The translations under genes were made by a program, and so were the position numbers. Under the pieces are notes generated by a model. It saw only the letters and a list, made by a program, of their open reading frames with translations, was not told the origin of the DNA and ran no database searches. Shown here in pieces: positions 1-12,060 of a stretch of 64,000 bases of DNA. Within the stretch, counting starts at the first letter, position 1, and each line of letters starts with the position of its first letter. Source of the stretch: Gyrodactylus bullatarudis (lineage: Eukaryota > Platyhelminthes > Monogenea > Gyrodactylidea > Gyrodactylidae); NCBI GenBank assembly GCA_012064415.1, contig SSNU01000186.1, forward strand, positions 25,630 through 89,629, given 5' to 3'.

Positions 1-434
1 ACAAATAAAAAGGACTACATAATAATAATCTTTTCCCTTTCATGTGGGGTTATTTTTTATGAGTCCCTGCTACTCCTTATTATCCGTTTTTGTATTCATG
101 CATAATATATATATTTACAATAAAGAGAAGGGATATAAAACATCCTTCGTTAAGCCTTTTATGCGGTTCGCTATACTCAAGGAATTCTTGATTGAAAAAA
201 AATTTTTCAACTTATTGTCTGTCCTTTCTACTAATCAGAGAAAAACGCCGACTTTGCGTTACTAAAATTAGCTGATATGAATTATTTTAGACGTATGGAC
301 CTATATATTTTTGAGGTAACAAAATATTAGCTGAGCACAGAGGGAACTAAGAGGAGAAATAAATAAATTATTCAATCCGAAAGTTTATCTAACAGAAACA
401 GGATTTTATTTAAGAGAGGACTTATTAAATTTTT
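1..434. other. No gene recognised
   Basis: AT-rich sequence with only short chance reading frames. I see no domain, splice pattern or terminal repeat here. Confidence 0.5.
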
Positions 435-614
435 TGGTTAATCTATAGAACATTTGCCCCCCCCATGTTTTGCAGTAATATTTCTGGATGACAAAGAGAC
501 TAAGGGCTTTTTAACATCGATGAAATGAAAACGAAACCCTTGCGGTGAGACCAACGCGATTTAAAGTAAACTTAGAGAGAAATAAGAGGGGGCAACTGTT
601 CTCTAATTTAACCA
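435..614. mobile_element. Short TIR element, family E copy 1
   Basis: A segment of about 180 bp with imperfect inverted ends. It opens TGGTTA and closes TAACCA, and inside these GAACATTTGCCCCCC faces GGGGGCAACTGTTC. A second copy at 28413-28541 shares the interior (TTAACATCGATGAAATGAAA) and both C-rich/G-rich subterminal blocks. That shows it is a dispersed non-autonomous element and not unique DNA. The superfamily is unknown; a T-rich target duplication is possible but not provable. Confidence 0.55.
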
Positions 615-734
615 ATTTTTTTTAAGGTTTTAAAAGAAAACGTTCTAAATATTTGATATCATCAAGATATAATGTTTGTGAAAAAAATAAAATGAGAGTA
701 ATTCTTTAAGTTATGCGAAAGTTACATATAGGTC

Positions 735-1085
735 TTACAATAAGGAAATTATCAACTAGAGGGAACGATCATCTTAAGAAAGATACAGCGATGACTAGGC
801 ATCTTAGACCGGAAGGGCAGGAAGCTTCGATTTCAAACTTTTCAATTTTATAAAAATGCAGGAGATGACAGTACAGACGTTTGGGCGAAAGAGAAATTCT
901 TCATAAATCTATATAAACTAAACTTATGTATTCAAAAAAACATTTCTTACAATCTTCAACTACTTTAGCCTATGTGAGATTTTTCACTTTTTGAATATAT
1001 TGGAGAGTTTTGGTGTTCTTTCAGTTTACATTATATTCTGATTTTCTTTGACTTTTACTATTTTTCGCATAATTTGTAAACTAGA
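735..1085. repeat. Dispersed repeat R, copy 1
   Basis: Diverged over its length from 20985-21262. Shared landmarks include GATGACAGTACAGA and a common end TAATTTGTAAA. Both copies contain a short stretch that reads KDTA(M/V)TRHL, but no larger open frame supports a protein. Probably an old transposon fragment. Confidence 0.45.
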
Positions 1086-1177
1086 TATAGCAAACTAGGG
1101 AATTGAAATTTATAGATTGAATATGGCCCTTAAAAGTCAATCTAATAGACTTCTGAGAATATGAATAAGCTCCAAAT

Positions 1178-1617
1178 AAAGTTAATTGATATGAAGTTGG
1201 GAATCTATGATTTTTACAGAAATCTCGATATTTTTTTAAAGATTTTTTCGAATCCCACTCATGTTAACGAAGAAAAAAATTCTGAAAAAAATTATTTTTC
1301 AAATTTCGATTTGCCTCAAAATCCCAATTTTTCGAACTTTGAACTGAAAATGTTTATTGATTTGAAAATTGAATTCACTTGAATCTTATCTGCACAGCCT
1401 TATTATCGGTTCAAAGTTCTAAAAAATGGGATTTTGACGTCAAATCGAAATTTGAAAAATGGTCATATTAAAAAAAAATAATTTTTTTCTTCAACTGGTA
1501 AAAGTCGGTAACATGAGTAGGATTAAGTAGGAAAAAATCTTTGAAAAATCCGAATTCTTGATGAAAATATCGAGATTTCTGTAAAAACTTAAACTTCATA
1601 TTGGAAAAACTTTATGT
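1178..1617. mobile_element. Palindromic foldback element, family C copy 1
   Basis: The left arm begins GAAGTTGGGAATCTATGA and continues with a segment ending TCTCGATATTTT. The right arm repeats these blocks inverted and ends ACTTCATATTGG. The arms meet near 1390. Related palindromes lie at 35722-36440, 38252-38987 and 56572-57181. No coding capacity; consistent with a non-autonomous foldback/MITE family. Confidence 0.7.
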
Positions 1618-2080
1618 TAAAATTGCATTTTGTAGGACTATGGTCTTGTGTTGCAAGTGTCAATCTCAGGAGCTGAATAATTATAATTAACTTTGTTGTA
1701 GTGATTGACATGTAATAAATCCTTGTTAAACTAGAGATTACTATTACTCTAGGGCATTTTTCCAAGTGATTCAGTCAACTTTAGTAACGATAGGGGAGTT
1801 GTGTAACACTTCAGAATGGGCAAAAGTGAGATTTCAAGGGTCTTGCTTGCTTCCGTCAATCTTGATAAGAAATCTAATGTGGGTAAGCTATCTTTTTGAA
1901 AAATCAGCCCATGAACCCATCTTTTTATTTTCATTACCAATCTAATATGGTTGTATCATAAATAATTTCAACGGTCCTTGAAGTGTTAAACTCTAATTTA
2001 ACGACTTGATAAATAATTTTTTTGTTCAAGTAGGAAAACCATTTTAAAAATTCAAGACTATATGTACTAGACTTGGACTT

Positions 2081-2201
2081 GAAAATTTTCACAATTTTGT
2101 TTAATCCAGAAGCTTAAAAAGGTATTTTGAAGCAAAATTTGGTGGGATAATATAATACTTGGAGATTGGTGATTTTGGTAAATTTTGAAAATTTCGTCCA
2201 A
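2081..2201. repeat. Family B repeat, single-arm fragment
   Basis: Matches one arm of the palindromic element at 17664-18120: TAGACTTGGA, then GAAAATTTTCACAATTTTGT, then GGTATTTTGAAGCAAAATT. The second arm is missing. Confidence 0.55.
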
Positions 2202-4790
2202 GAATATGCAAGAAATGAATTTCTTACTCAGTGAAGAGCTTTTGATTGACGATCACTAGACAAAAAGAATTGTAAATAAACTAGACGTCAATCATTGGGA
2301 AACGAATTTCTTCTCAAAATGTTAATTGATAAAGTATTTTGCAACTCCACGAGTAACCAAGGCGGATATTGTTGATTGCTCAACTTGTAGGAAGGAAGTA
2401 AGGAAGATGTTTTTAAGATACAAGAAAAAAATAATAAATTACATTTTTCGTAAATAAAATGTACATGATTGACAATTGGTTTTTTTTAATTTCGTGTTTT
2501 ACCATTAAAAATCAGTCAGAATTGAGACCAGAAAGACTATGAGTCGCAAATATATAGTATATATATACGAAAATATATAAAAATGTCCAAAAATAGATAA
2601 TTTTTTTGATTTCAAAGTCCAAGAATTTATTTGATAGAGCGAATCTTGCGAAAGTAGTAGTGAATCGTGAAAAAAATTTCATTTCACCTCTCAAAATGTT
2701 TTGATTTGTTTTGTACATGATGAACCACTTCGACATAAAATGGAGATTCAGAAAACTTATCTGTTTTTATACACAGGGCTGATTATTCTTTATCTATGCC
2801 GAATAATCCCCTTAACTGGGCAATTAAATAGTTTTCAAGTGGGTTGAAAAAAGTGGACCAGCTCATAAGAATAAGATGATGTAAAAAAAAGTATCTTGAT
2901 GCAACTTTTTTATCGACTGCGTATAAAAAGCTTTCTCCTTCGTTTACCTCACAATATTTACACACTTTTATAATTTACAAACAAATAATATTACACGAAT
3001 TATGTATGGGAATTATTTTTATAGCGTTATTATTATTATTATGATTTAATAATAAATTATCGTGATGGATTACCATTTATTTTTTACGAGTTATGCAGAA
3101 AAATACGCATGCTTTCAGTTAATGTGAGAATAATGAGATGCTCGCCTACCAATGAGGTACTTGAATCAATCAGGATTCTTTTTTTCTCTCTTCATACAAA
3201 TCCAGATATGGTTCACGTGTCTCTTTTATCATCAAGGATTAAATTCATTGTTCTCAAAGAGAAAATTGCTTTTGTTTCGATAACGAGAAAGTAAAAAATG
3301 TAAATAGAGAAAAAAGAGTCTAAACAATCTATCCAAGAATAAATGTGCTGTGCATGGTCAATATTTATTTAGAAATGTTTATTTTTCAATTTCGACAACA
3401 TGGACAACAGGATTTGGGTTATTCAAGCAATCTGGTCAAGAAAGAGTTTTATTTTCTGAAAATTGAACATTCTTGCTACCACTATTATCAATACGTTGAA
3501 GAGTTTCTGTTTATCTTATAAATCCTTAGATCAAGTATTGGGACAAAGTATCATGCAATTATTGTGATCTTAAATAATAATTTCCCCCCTTTTGTTTTAA
3601 AATCAAAAAAAATTTCAAAAAATAAAAATTTGGCGCCAACTCGAAATTTTAGAATTGTATCCGAATTTCATAAAGTCTTCATCACTTTCGAGTTCTCTTT
3701 TTCTCTTCTATTTTTATGCCAGATTTGTGGTTAAATACTAGAGATAGATTTTGCCTGGATCAGAATCTGAATGTTCTCTTCAGGAGAAATCGAATGATGT
3801 ATAAAACATATGGTCCGAAATTTATTTATGAACTGGTTGCAATAGAAACTATGAATTTTTTATTAAAATTTGCTGAATTTGATTTCGGCCATTTTTCTCA
3901 TGATAGAAGCTAAAATATTTTTCTCCTAATCATATTAGAATTGAAAAATCTATCCCTATTAAATACTGCTCCACAATTTGGACCCCTTCTTCAATCAGCT
4001 CAACTCTAACCCTTGATACGATCCAGAAAAGATTTTCCATCGTTATCATTCGGATTCAGTCCTCAGATGTGATCTATTCCGCCACAGGTGGCTTGTTAGA
4101 TTCATAATTCTATGTGATAAACTACTTGATACCTTATGTAATATAAACTGTTCTATGAGTCCCAACAAGGTTCTATTCGAGAAGTTTTCAACAATTTTTT
4201 TCAAGAAATATGAATTATCTATCTTATCGCTCAGTTTTGAAAATAATTTTGTATTCGGCTGAACACTTAAAGATGCATGAACTTTTACTTAGAGTATTAT
4301 TACTAAAGAGTTATAACAAGATTAGAAATGAGAAACCCCACGTGTTTGATTTGTATGAAAAAAACACAACCAATTAGGCCATTTGTCCACATCCGTCACA
4401 TGATAAACACATGTTATTTTATTGTTATCATATAAGTATTGTGTTCAACCCATTATATTATGTATCGTTGCACTTGAAAAAACAATACAATTCAGTGTTT
4501 TTAGTAAAATAAAGTAACTTTACGTAAGGATCCTTATTTAATGATACTGAAATAAATACTGTAATTGAAAGAGAGGTTTTTTTATATTTTCCAGATGTTT
4601 ACATTATTTATAAATGAGTAATTTCAATCTAAAGTTTATTACACTATGAATTTAAGAAAAAAGGAACAAGGTTTAAAAAGACTATTGACCGGAGCAATCG
4701 AAAAATAATTTTTATTAAGCTTCCTGTAGAAATCTCATTTTCAGAATACAGCTCTCAAAAATTTGATTCTTGTGCCAAAAATTTTAGATT
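2202..4790. other. No gene recognised
   Basis: AT-rich DNA with small unsupported frames and simple runs (for example the TTA/TAA-rich stretch near 3025-3060). Nothing here resembles a known protein or a clear repeat boundary. Confidence 0.45.
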
Positions 4791-4984
4791 TTAACCCTTG
4801 AAGACCCTTATATGATTTCTCGATAAAAGTATTTTTCTTTTCTTCTCTTCGATCTCATATAAGGGGTTTTTCAGAAAACTTTCTTGAAAATTTTGTAAAG
4901 AATATTAGTTCTTCTTTCAGAAAAGTGGTCAGTGAACATAACTATGGCTTGAGAAAGTAACCTGTTTCATATATGGAGGGTTAA
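4791..4984. mobile_element. TTAA-flanked mini-element
   Basis: TTAA at 4791-4794 and 4981-4984 bracket 186 bp that begins CCCTTGAAGACCC and ends ATATATGGAGGG. An internal inverted pair (ACCCTTATATGAT / ATCTCATATAAGGGGT) resembles the subterminal palindromes of the piggyBac elements further along. Probably a piggyBac-type MITE, although the outermost repeats match only weakly. The same type of end stands alone at 54110. Confidence 0.5.
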
Positions 4985-5773
4985 TAAATAAATTTTTATA
5001 ACTTGCCTTTTTTTAATCTAAAAATTTTAAGCATGCATGGGCCGATTAATGTTTAAATTTTTCTGAAATCCTGGCTATTAAAGTTGAACTTAATAAAATT
5101 TGAATAGGAAAAAGTATAATTGAATTTCCTGTTTAATTATGATCCCAATTTGATGACTCAATTTGAAATCAAAAAAAACCGAAAAATTTCCATATTTTCA
5201 ACGTCTGAGAAGAAATCAAGTAGATAGAATGCCATTGCGAAAGGAAATATTCATTTTTATGGAAATTAATTAAAATTTGGCCCATCTCAAGTCCTCGTGC
5301 ACTGATTGAAGCAGTTTTTCTTCCTTCCCAAATCATTTCACATGAGTGCTTTCTTTCAATTTATAAAAAAATCATACGATACTTTTACGCAGGAATCTTA
5401 TGCAATTTTATTGAGAAACTTGCCCCAATGTCAATTGGCAACGTATTCATCTCACTCAAAATATATCATCAAGAGAGTTTTTATTATTTTTTGATTGATT
5501 AAATGAGTACTATAAATAGATGGGAGAAGTATTGAAGAAGATTATCCTTATTCTATCATAAGCATATAGCTGGCCAGATTTTACCTTGGTTACTATGCCG
5601 AACTAACTTGAAACTTGTGCTGAATAAATATATTCAAGAGTATCAAATAACTCAAGTTTAATTATAGAAATTATAAACTAATAAAGAAAAATTTTACGAT
5701 TTATTTTTGAAATCAGAGTATTTTTTGATTAAATGGACATTTCTCAAGTTTAAGAGAGCCAAGTAAACTAAAC

Positions 5774-6439
5774 CTAATTGACATGAAGATGAGAATTGAC
5801 TTTTTTCACAAAAAACTCAATATTTTTCCCCGGAAAGTCTGGAAAATATTTATTTTTTCGAATTCCACAATGAAATTAGCCAATAAGTTGTGGAAATTTA
5901 AAAGAATTTCTGAAAAAAATTAATCAATCTGACCAAAAATTAGACTGTTTTTTGAATTTCGAAAATGCACCAAATTTGCACTTTTTAAACATTGAAGCTC
6001 AAAAATTTTTATTGAATTCAAAAATTTGTAGCAGTTAAATGCAGATATTCGAGATCAGTATTAGACTCAGAATTCGAATTGGACTGTGGAGGAAGATAGG
6101 AACCTACTGTTTTCAAGAAAAAGTTATACTTTTAAATTTAGGATCATTCTCCATCGTGATAATCAATAAATCCAAATTTTTCGATTTCCCACAATAATGA
6201 CGAATTTCTTTGAATTTCTTCAGCAAAATTCAAATTCTTTGTCTAAAACTGATCTCGAATATCTGCATTTAACTGTTACAAATCTTTAAAACCGATAAAA
6301 AAGTTGAAAAACTAGAAATTTGGTGCATTTTCAAAATTCAAAAAACCGACAAAATTTTGGTCCGATTGAATTTTTTCAGAATTTTTTTTTAATTTCCACA
6401 ACTTATTGGCTAATTTCATTGTGGAATTCGAAAAATGTC
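5774..6439. mobile_element. Palindromic foldback element, family D copy 1
   Basis: Two arms of about 300 bp in opposite orientation. The left arm begins TTGACATGAAGATGAGAATT and contains GCAGATATTCGAGATCAGT; the right arm contains the inverse (CTGATCTCGAATATCTGC) and AACTTATTGGCTAATTTCAT. The right tip is slightly truncated. Related copies or arms lie at 11463-12060, 55163-56286 and 61590-61862. Non-coding. Confidence 0.7.
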
Positions 6440-7035
6440 AATCATGCTTATGTGAGCTGAATAAAAAAAACCAAAAACTCTTCAAAGATTAGGAAAGAAA
6501 AAGGTTTAAGTAATGATGTAAGAGATCTTTGCAGATTTCTCATGGCATAAATTAGCCCTTAAATTCAAAAATATCTTCAGCTGTTCTCGATGTATTTGGG
6601 AACTTACGATTTTATAAAGATTTTTTTGAAGCCGATTCGAAAGATACTCTTTCACTAACTTTTTTTCCAATAAGAAACATTTTTTGAACTGATTTTGGAT
6701 CATCCTAATTTCGTAGTTTTCAAGCAGTAAAGATGGTTGGAAAATAGGGACTAGACTTTCACAGAATAATGAAGCGTCTCCTAAAATATCAGTGACCAAT
6801 TTGTTTTCTTGTCTAATTAAAATTTAGAAAATTAAGGTGAAGGTGTCCCATTTTGGATTAATCTCCAAAAATCTTGATAAAAAATGTGACTTTTGTAAAA
6901 ATCATTAATTTAGGGAGAACAGCTTCATCCTTATGTCACTATCTAATTTGAAATTTGCCATGAACTTGAGATTCTTAAAAACCTACTCGAAAGTAATTCT
7001 CAATATCTGGTTTTAATTAAAATCAAATTTATAAA

Positions 7036-7513
7036 TTAACCCTAAAGTCCCAGAGAATATTTTTTCATGACTCGCATTCAATCTATTGTCTATTCTATGG
7101 TTTGTGAATACTTTGATTAAGAATATACAGTTGTTTTAACGCTATTATTTATGGTTCAGAAGTTATCGATCAAAAGATGACCCAAAAAATGTTATCTTTG
7201 TAGCTTTAGCAGATAGAGTTCAGGCGATTGCATATTTGAATTCTGGAGGTATGATCTATGACCCTGGGGAATTAGGTTTCCAAAAAAATGTTTTAAACAA
7301 AAATTAATTTTTCGTAAAAAATCAACTCTCTTTAAATAAGTATAGCGTGTTTTTGACGAATGATAGAGCCAAGATCTTTGCGTATTCCAGGAGATTAATA
7401 AATTTCCTATCGAATGGGTGGTAAACGAAGTATTTTTTGAGGCTTGAATGAATAATAATGAGTTGTTAAAATGACGTGTGACAGAACTATCACTGTGGGA
7501 CTCTAAGGGTAAA
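7036..7513. mobile_element. TTAA-targeting element, family F copy 1
   Basis: Begins TTAA then CCCTAAAGTCCCAG and ends with the inverse form ACTCTAAGGG followed by TAAA, a decayed TTAA. Body of 470 bp. A second near-complete copy (62174-62669) has an intact TTAA on both sides, and partial copies lie at 8107-8376 and 26914-27075 (inverted). The end structure and TTAA target are those of piggyBac-type elements. A 137-codon minus-strand frame inside it is not conserved in the other copy, so I do not call it a gene. Confidence 0.65.
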
Positions 7514-8106
7514 AACTGCAACTTGAAAACTATAAATTTACTAAAGAGCAGGTACTCTCTTGTCGAGCTGAGAATTAGATGTGGACACCAGGCAAGTAAA
7601 AGCAATGTAATTCCAGCTTCTTCTTGCTTCTTACTTTACTGATGGCATCACCAATAAAAATAATAGCATCCGGAAATCATAAAAAATACTTTTGATTGCG
7701 TGTGAAATCAAGATGCCTCCCCTGCAATCTGCTCAAATAAGTTACTTGTGAAAAGTGTTATTAATAAATTCTTTAAAAGATTTTCCATCTCTTCTTTTTC
7801 AATTTTATTTTTCGTGTGTGAACTTTCGAATGTTAGCATGCTATTACTAAATGTCTTTTAAATATTTTTTTTCAAAGCATGCGAAATAACTGCTGGGTAA
7901 ATATGCATCTCTTTTGTTGTACAAGCTGGACACTTTTATTGTTTATTCTTATAGTCGGGATTGAAAATAATTTGATTAACCCTTTGGTATTACCATGCAA
8001 TTCATATGGGTCTTTGTTGTGAGTTATTGGAAGAGAGGAAGAAACAGATTTATTCAATTAAGCAATTTCCCTTTGAGGACCCATCGTTCTTACATAACAC
8101 TGAAAT

Positions 8107-8376
8107 CCACTTTACTTAATTCAACCCAGAGAATCTTTAGTCTATGATTTATGAATACGCTGATGAAATTAGTTTTGGGTCACTTTTTTGATTTCTAAAG
8201 GTATAATAATAGTTCTTTTACTTTTTATCTATGAACCTATGAACGATTTTGAAGAATGATACAGCTGAGATATTTGCGTATTCCAAGATATGAATAGATT
8301 TAGATTGGTAAACGAAGTATTTTCTGAGCCTTAGATGAATAATAATGAGTTGCTTAAAGGATATGTGATAGAAATG
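8107..8376 (+). repeat. Family F repeat, internally deleted copy
   Basis: Aligns with 7036-7513 but lacks the centre. Shared blocks include GGTAAACGAAGTATTTT and GAATAATAATGAGTTG. Ends are degraded. Confidence 0.55.
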
Positions 8377-9960
8377 ACCCAGACTTGAATGCTCCAAAAT
8401 TATTTTCAATTATTCTTGAAGATTTTTTAAAAAAATATGTCTTATCATAACTATATAATGAATCGATGTGTCAAAAATGATTGTAATCTCTGTCAACTTT
8501 TATAAATAGAGGTTTGTTTTCATTTTCAAAAATTCCTTCTTACTACTTTAGAGTAGAATTAAAAATTTAAAAAACATAATTTGCTGGATATAAGTTATGA
8601 CCTAATTGTTTAAGTACCTACCTCTAAATACGATTTGTGAGATTTTCTACCAGTTTCTCAGCCATTGGTCATCCAAACGTTTCGACTGAAGAAGGCATGT
8701 GAAGACAATCAGGATGATTGGATTCCGATGATGTTGATGATTCTATTATTTTTTATTCTCCATATGTCTTGAATTTATGAATGGTTCTGAAATCTATTTT
8801 CTTTAATCGGTGAAAGTTCATCTTTTGAATCGGCTTCCGAAATATATTCTTGATTTTTATCAAAACATTGTGACTACTACTGTATTACATGATTCACGTA
8901 ATTTTTCGAAAACGTCCGAAAGTTCGCTTAAAATCATATTTGTAAGCATTATCAGCTCACATTATATTTTAATTTTTCAACTTTCACTATTCTTCCTTGA
9001 AAAACTTTTATCATTATTTTTTGTGTCACTACTAATGAGAACCGTAAAGTAATGTACATTTGATAAATTCCCAAATTCATCGAGGTAAGCTTTAGATGGA
9101 TTTCATATTCTTCAGAAATAATAGCTCTTTTTCATGTATGTAAATTCACAAAAGAGTTTTCAAATAAAAATCTTCTACTCTTAACTAAATTCGTATTTTA
9201 TTCTATCAAACAGTATCAGATGAATACAAGAATAATTATAAATACAAGCCATGTGCTTACAACTGAATAAATCAAATAATTGTTATTAAATCAAAAAAGA
9301 AACATGCGTAATTCTTATCGAAAAATTCATACACTCATTTTTACATGCTTCCTTCATAAAATAATCATGATACGTGTGTAAAATTCGATTATTATTATTC
9401 GAGCAGGTATCTCTTGATGTTAATGATTAAAAGAGAATGAGAGGGAGAAACACTCGAAATATCCCATATATAAATGAATTAAAAAAGGGTCTAATATGCG
9501 CCCACAAAAACAAATCAGTATTCAATAATACACACATGTGAAAGTGCGCACTTTAATGAATAATGAATGGGGAATGAATAGGCGAGAAGAAAAACACCTG
9601 TGCGTGTATAGAGAAAAAAGTATTCATTATTTTCAAAATATTTACTTTAACTCGTTAAAATATATTTATCAAGTGTTTACGTTACAATTGAAAGACTGAC
9701 AAGTGTTAAAAACCGAAACAATGGTTGACTTTTTTGTATTTTTTTTTTCATAAAATATTTGTATTTGATTGAAATAGTGAAAAAAAGTTTAATGAAATTT
9801 TACCACGTAGAGTGTGTGTAAATATTCCTATTGGTTAGTTGGCGAAAATATATTCATATATATCTGCATTGGCATACATTAATATACAAATGTAGCATAT
9901 ATAACAATATATCATTGCATACATCATTGTATAAACCAATGAGAGAAAAGGCACGCGTCA
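8377..9960. other. No gene recognised
   Basis: AT-rich spacer. Around 8655-8695 the minus strand carries TCGAAACGTTTGG, a motif that recurs at 15504 and 31745 and may be a retroelement or ribozyme relic. Otherwise nothing identifiable before the promoter of the CDK inhibitor gene. Confidence 0.4.
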
Positions 9961-9961
9961 G

Positions 9962-9968
9962 TATAAAG
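9962..9968 (+). promoter_or_regulatory. TATA box of the CDK inhibitor gene
   Basis: TATAAAG lies 77 bp upstream of the start codon at 10039. A start site about 30 bp downstream would leave a short 5' leader of roughly 45 nt. The start codon context is A-rich (GAAAAAAATGA), as expected for an invertebrate gene. Confidence 0.5.
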
Positions 9969-10038
9969 TAAGCAGTTATTGTTGAAGCAAGTAGATTATT
10001 TTCTTACTGCCACAAAAGACGGACGAGACTAGAAAAAA

Positions 10039-10629
10039 ATGAATAGTCCTGCTCGGCGTTTATTTACGCAAACTGAAACGAAAAAGACAAGTGAAGACAG
10101 CCAACTTGGCCTGTGCATAACCAAATCATGTCAGGATTTTCTCAAGACATACAACTTTGACGTTGAGACACGCAGGCCAAGTAGGTCGGAGACAAATTTG
10201 ACTCAAATTAAATGGAAATGGGAAAGGATTAATCCCAGTGAGGAATACATTCCCAAGTTTTATCGGTCGAACTCAGCCTCTGGAGTGCAGACATCGCCAA
10301 AGACTTGTCAAATCGATCAAAAGAAACCCATCATTAAGGAGCCTCTAACTCCCATACTTAACGGACGTATTGTAAGGAAAAATGTTCAATTGAAAAAGGA
10401 TAATAATCCCACACATCGAAATTATTCAGAGACTCGAGTTTGTGTTGAAAAACCCTCAGAGGAGAACAAGCAAAAGTCAAAGAGATCTTGTTCTCTTCAG
10501 AGTAGAATTGTAAAATCTACACCTGTCAAGGTTGGGGAAAAGAAATTTATGCAAAAGAGAATAACTGACATGCCAGGCTTCCAGTTAACCTCATCTAGTC
10601 GACAAATGTCAACACAACGACTCATTTAA
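10039..10629 (+). CDS. dap: CIP/KIP-family cyclin-dependent kinase inhibitor (p27/Dacapo-like)
   Basis: A 196-codon single-exon frame whose N-terminal 80 residues have the layout of the CDI domain that binds cyclin-CDK complexes and restrains the cell cycle in the nucleus. The cyclin-binding RxL element is RRLF at residues 6-9. A linker of about 25 residues follows, then YNFDV (38-42), equivalent to WNFDF in vertebrate p27. Next come KWKWERI (58-64), matching the family's YEWQEV, and IPKFYRS (71-77), matching PEFYYRP. The C-terminal half is basic and apparently disordered. It has a CDK-type STPVK site (160-164) and QKRITDMP (172-179), which resembles a PIP degron but lacks the two aromatic residues. 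Length is close to p27 (about 198 aa). Its more balanced codon use sets it apart from the surrounding AT-rich DNA. Identification rests on motif order and not on a database search. Confidence 0.82.
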   Translation: MNSPARRLFTQTETKKTSEDSQLGLCITKSCQDFLKTYNFDVETRRPSRSETNLTQIKWKWERINPSEEYIPKFYRSNSASGVQTSPKTCQIDQKKPIIKEPLTPILNGRIVRKNVQLKKDNNPTHRNYSETRVCVEKPSEENKQKSKRSCSLQSRIVKSTPVKVGEKKFMQKRITDMPGFQLTSSSRQMSTQRLI

Positions 10630-10965
10630 TCCAGAGAGACATTCTATAGATTTTCAACTATTATCTATATAATTCCAAGAACAAAGATGCCTCCAGATAA
10701 AGAGTTTCCTTAGAGCACAAACCCAGTATTTCTCCTCCGGATAATACGTGATAATAAATTGTCCATTGTACAGAATAATAGTTATCATGAAAAAGAACGT
10801 CTCTTATACGCAAATCTTTCCCAGTCAAAATTTCATAATTAAATTTGCCAATGTTGTTGATACATGTTTTATAAAGCCCTAACTATTTATTTATTTATTT
10901 TTAAACCCATGCAAGCCAATTATTATTACTATTTAAATCTTTTATATATTTTTGTAACGAATACT

Positions 10966-10971
10966 AATAAA
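10966..10971 (+). terminator. Candidate poly(A) signal of the CDK inhibitor gene
   Basis: AATAAA 337 bp after the stop codon. Others occur at 10753-10758 and 11058-11063, so alternative 3' ends are possible. Confidence 0.45.
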
Positions 10972-11462
10972 TCTTGATGTTATTTTTTATACGATCATAT
11001 ATACATAATATATAATGTTGATAATATTGCAAAAGAACATTTCAATTTTGATCCGATAATAAATCTATTAGTTCAAGAGAAGGTCAAACATTAATTAATT
11101 AATCCAGGGTCATGAAGAGAGAAATGTTGAGACGTGAATAAATGAAAAAAAGAAGTGATAAAATCATTGAAAGTAGAAAGAGTAGTAGTAACCAAGTTGA
11201 TTTATCCTTTCATATAAACAATCTGCATGTAATAATAATACAAGATGGAGAACACAAGAATGGCACATAAAAAGTGAGATGAATTTATAGCCAACTAGGT
11301 TGCATATTTAATTAGTTGGTCACCTCTTCCCTGGATGAATAATGGAAGCATGACAACAAAACAAGAAAAAAAGAAATTCTTTCAAAGATTGCATTGTAAC
11401 CAGCAGTAGAATGAATAGAGGAAGTGGTGGTTTACTAAACATTTTACGATGGAATAAAGCTA

Positions 11463-12060
11463 GTTGACATAAAGATTAAAGTTTACAATCTATAGTTTGC
11501 AAATACACCTTCTCTGGATAGATAAAATTAATTTTTTGAATTTCATGATGGAATGAGTCCGTAACTCAATCAGGCAAAAATGAGGCCATTTCCACTTTTT
11601 CAATGTTTGAGTTCAAGAGTTTTATCGATTTCGATAAAATTGAAGCAATTAAATGCCGATATTTGGAATCAAAATTTTGAGTTTGACTATAGAAACTCAG
11701 AGAAAATCCCCATTTTCAAGAAAAAGATGAAATATCAAATTTTGAATCATTTTCTCTCATGATTATTGGAAAATCGCCACACTTGAGATTGCGATTTTTT
11801 TTAATTTTCGAATTATTTATCTAATTTTGATGCCTAGTGTATGCATTAAATATGCTCAAATAATTGAAATCGACAAAAGTTTTGAGTTCAAGAGTTGAAA
11901 AAAAATCGAATTTCAACTTTATTTTCGAAATTCTAAAAATTGAAATTTTTCGGAATTTTTTTTATTCCAACAATTCATTGGGTTATTTCATCTTCTCCTA
12001 TTCTAAAATATTTGTGTTCCTGATTATACAGAGAAAAATATTGAGTTTTTGCTTCTATCA
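11463..12060. mobile_element. Palindromic element, family D copy 2
   Basis: Begins CTAGTTGACATAAAGATTA and carries degraded versions of the family D arms, including GCAATTAAATGCCGATATT; it ends near the ATTGAGTTTTTGC block typical of the right tip. More diverged than the copy at 5774. Confidence 0.5.

Noticed and set aside
4498..4515. An 18-nt open phase-2 interval with splice-like ends far from the micro-exon cluster
   Set aside because: Both the acceptor tract and the donor GTAACT are weak. It shows that single intervals can arise by chance in AT-rich DNA.
7192..7605. 137-codon minus-strand reading frame
   Set aside because: It lies mostly inside a family F element and the frame is not kept in the other copy at 62.2-62.7 kb.
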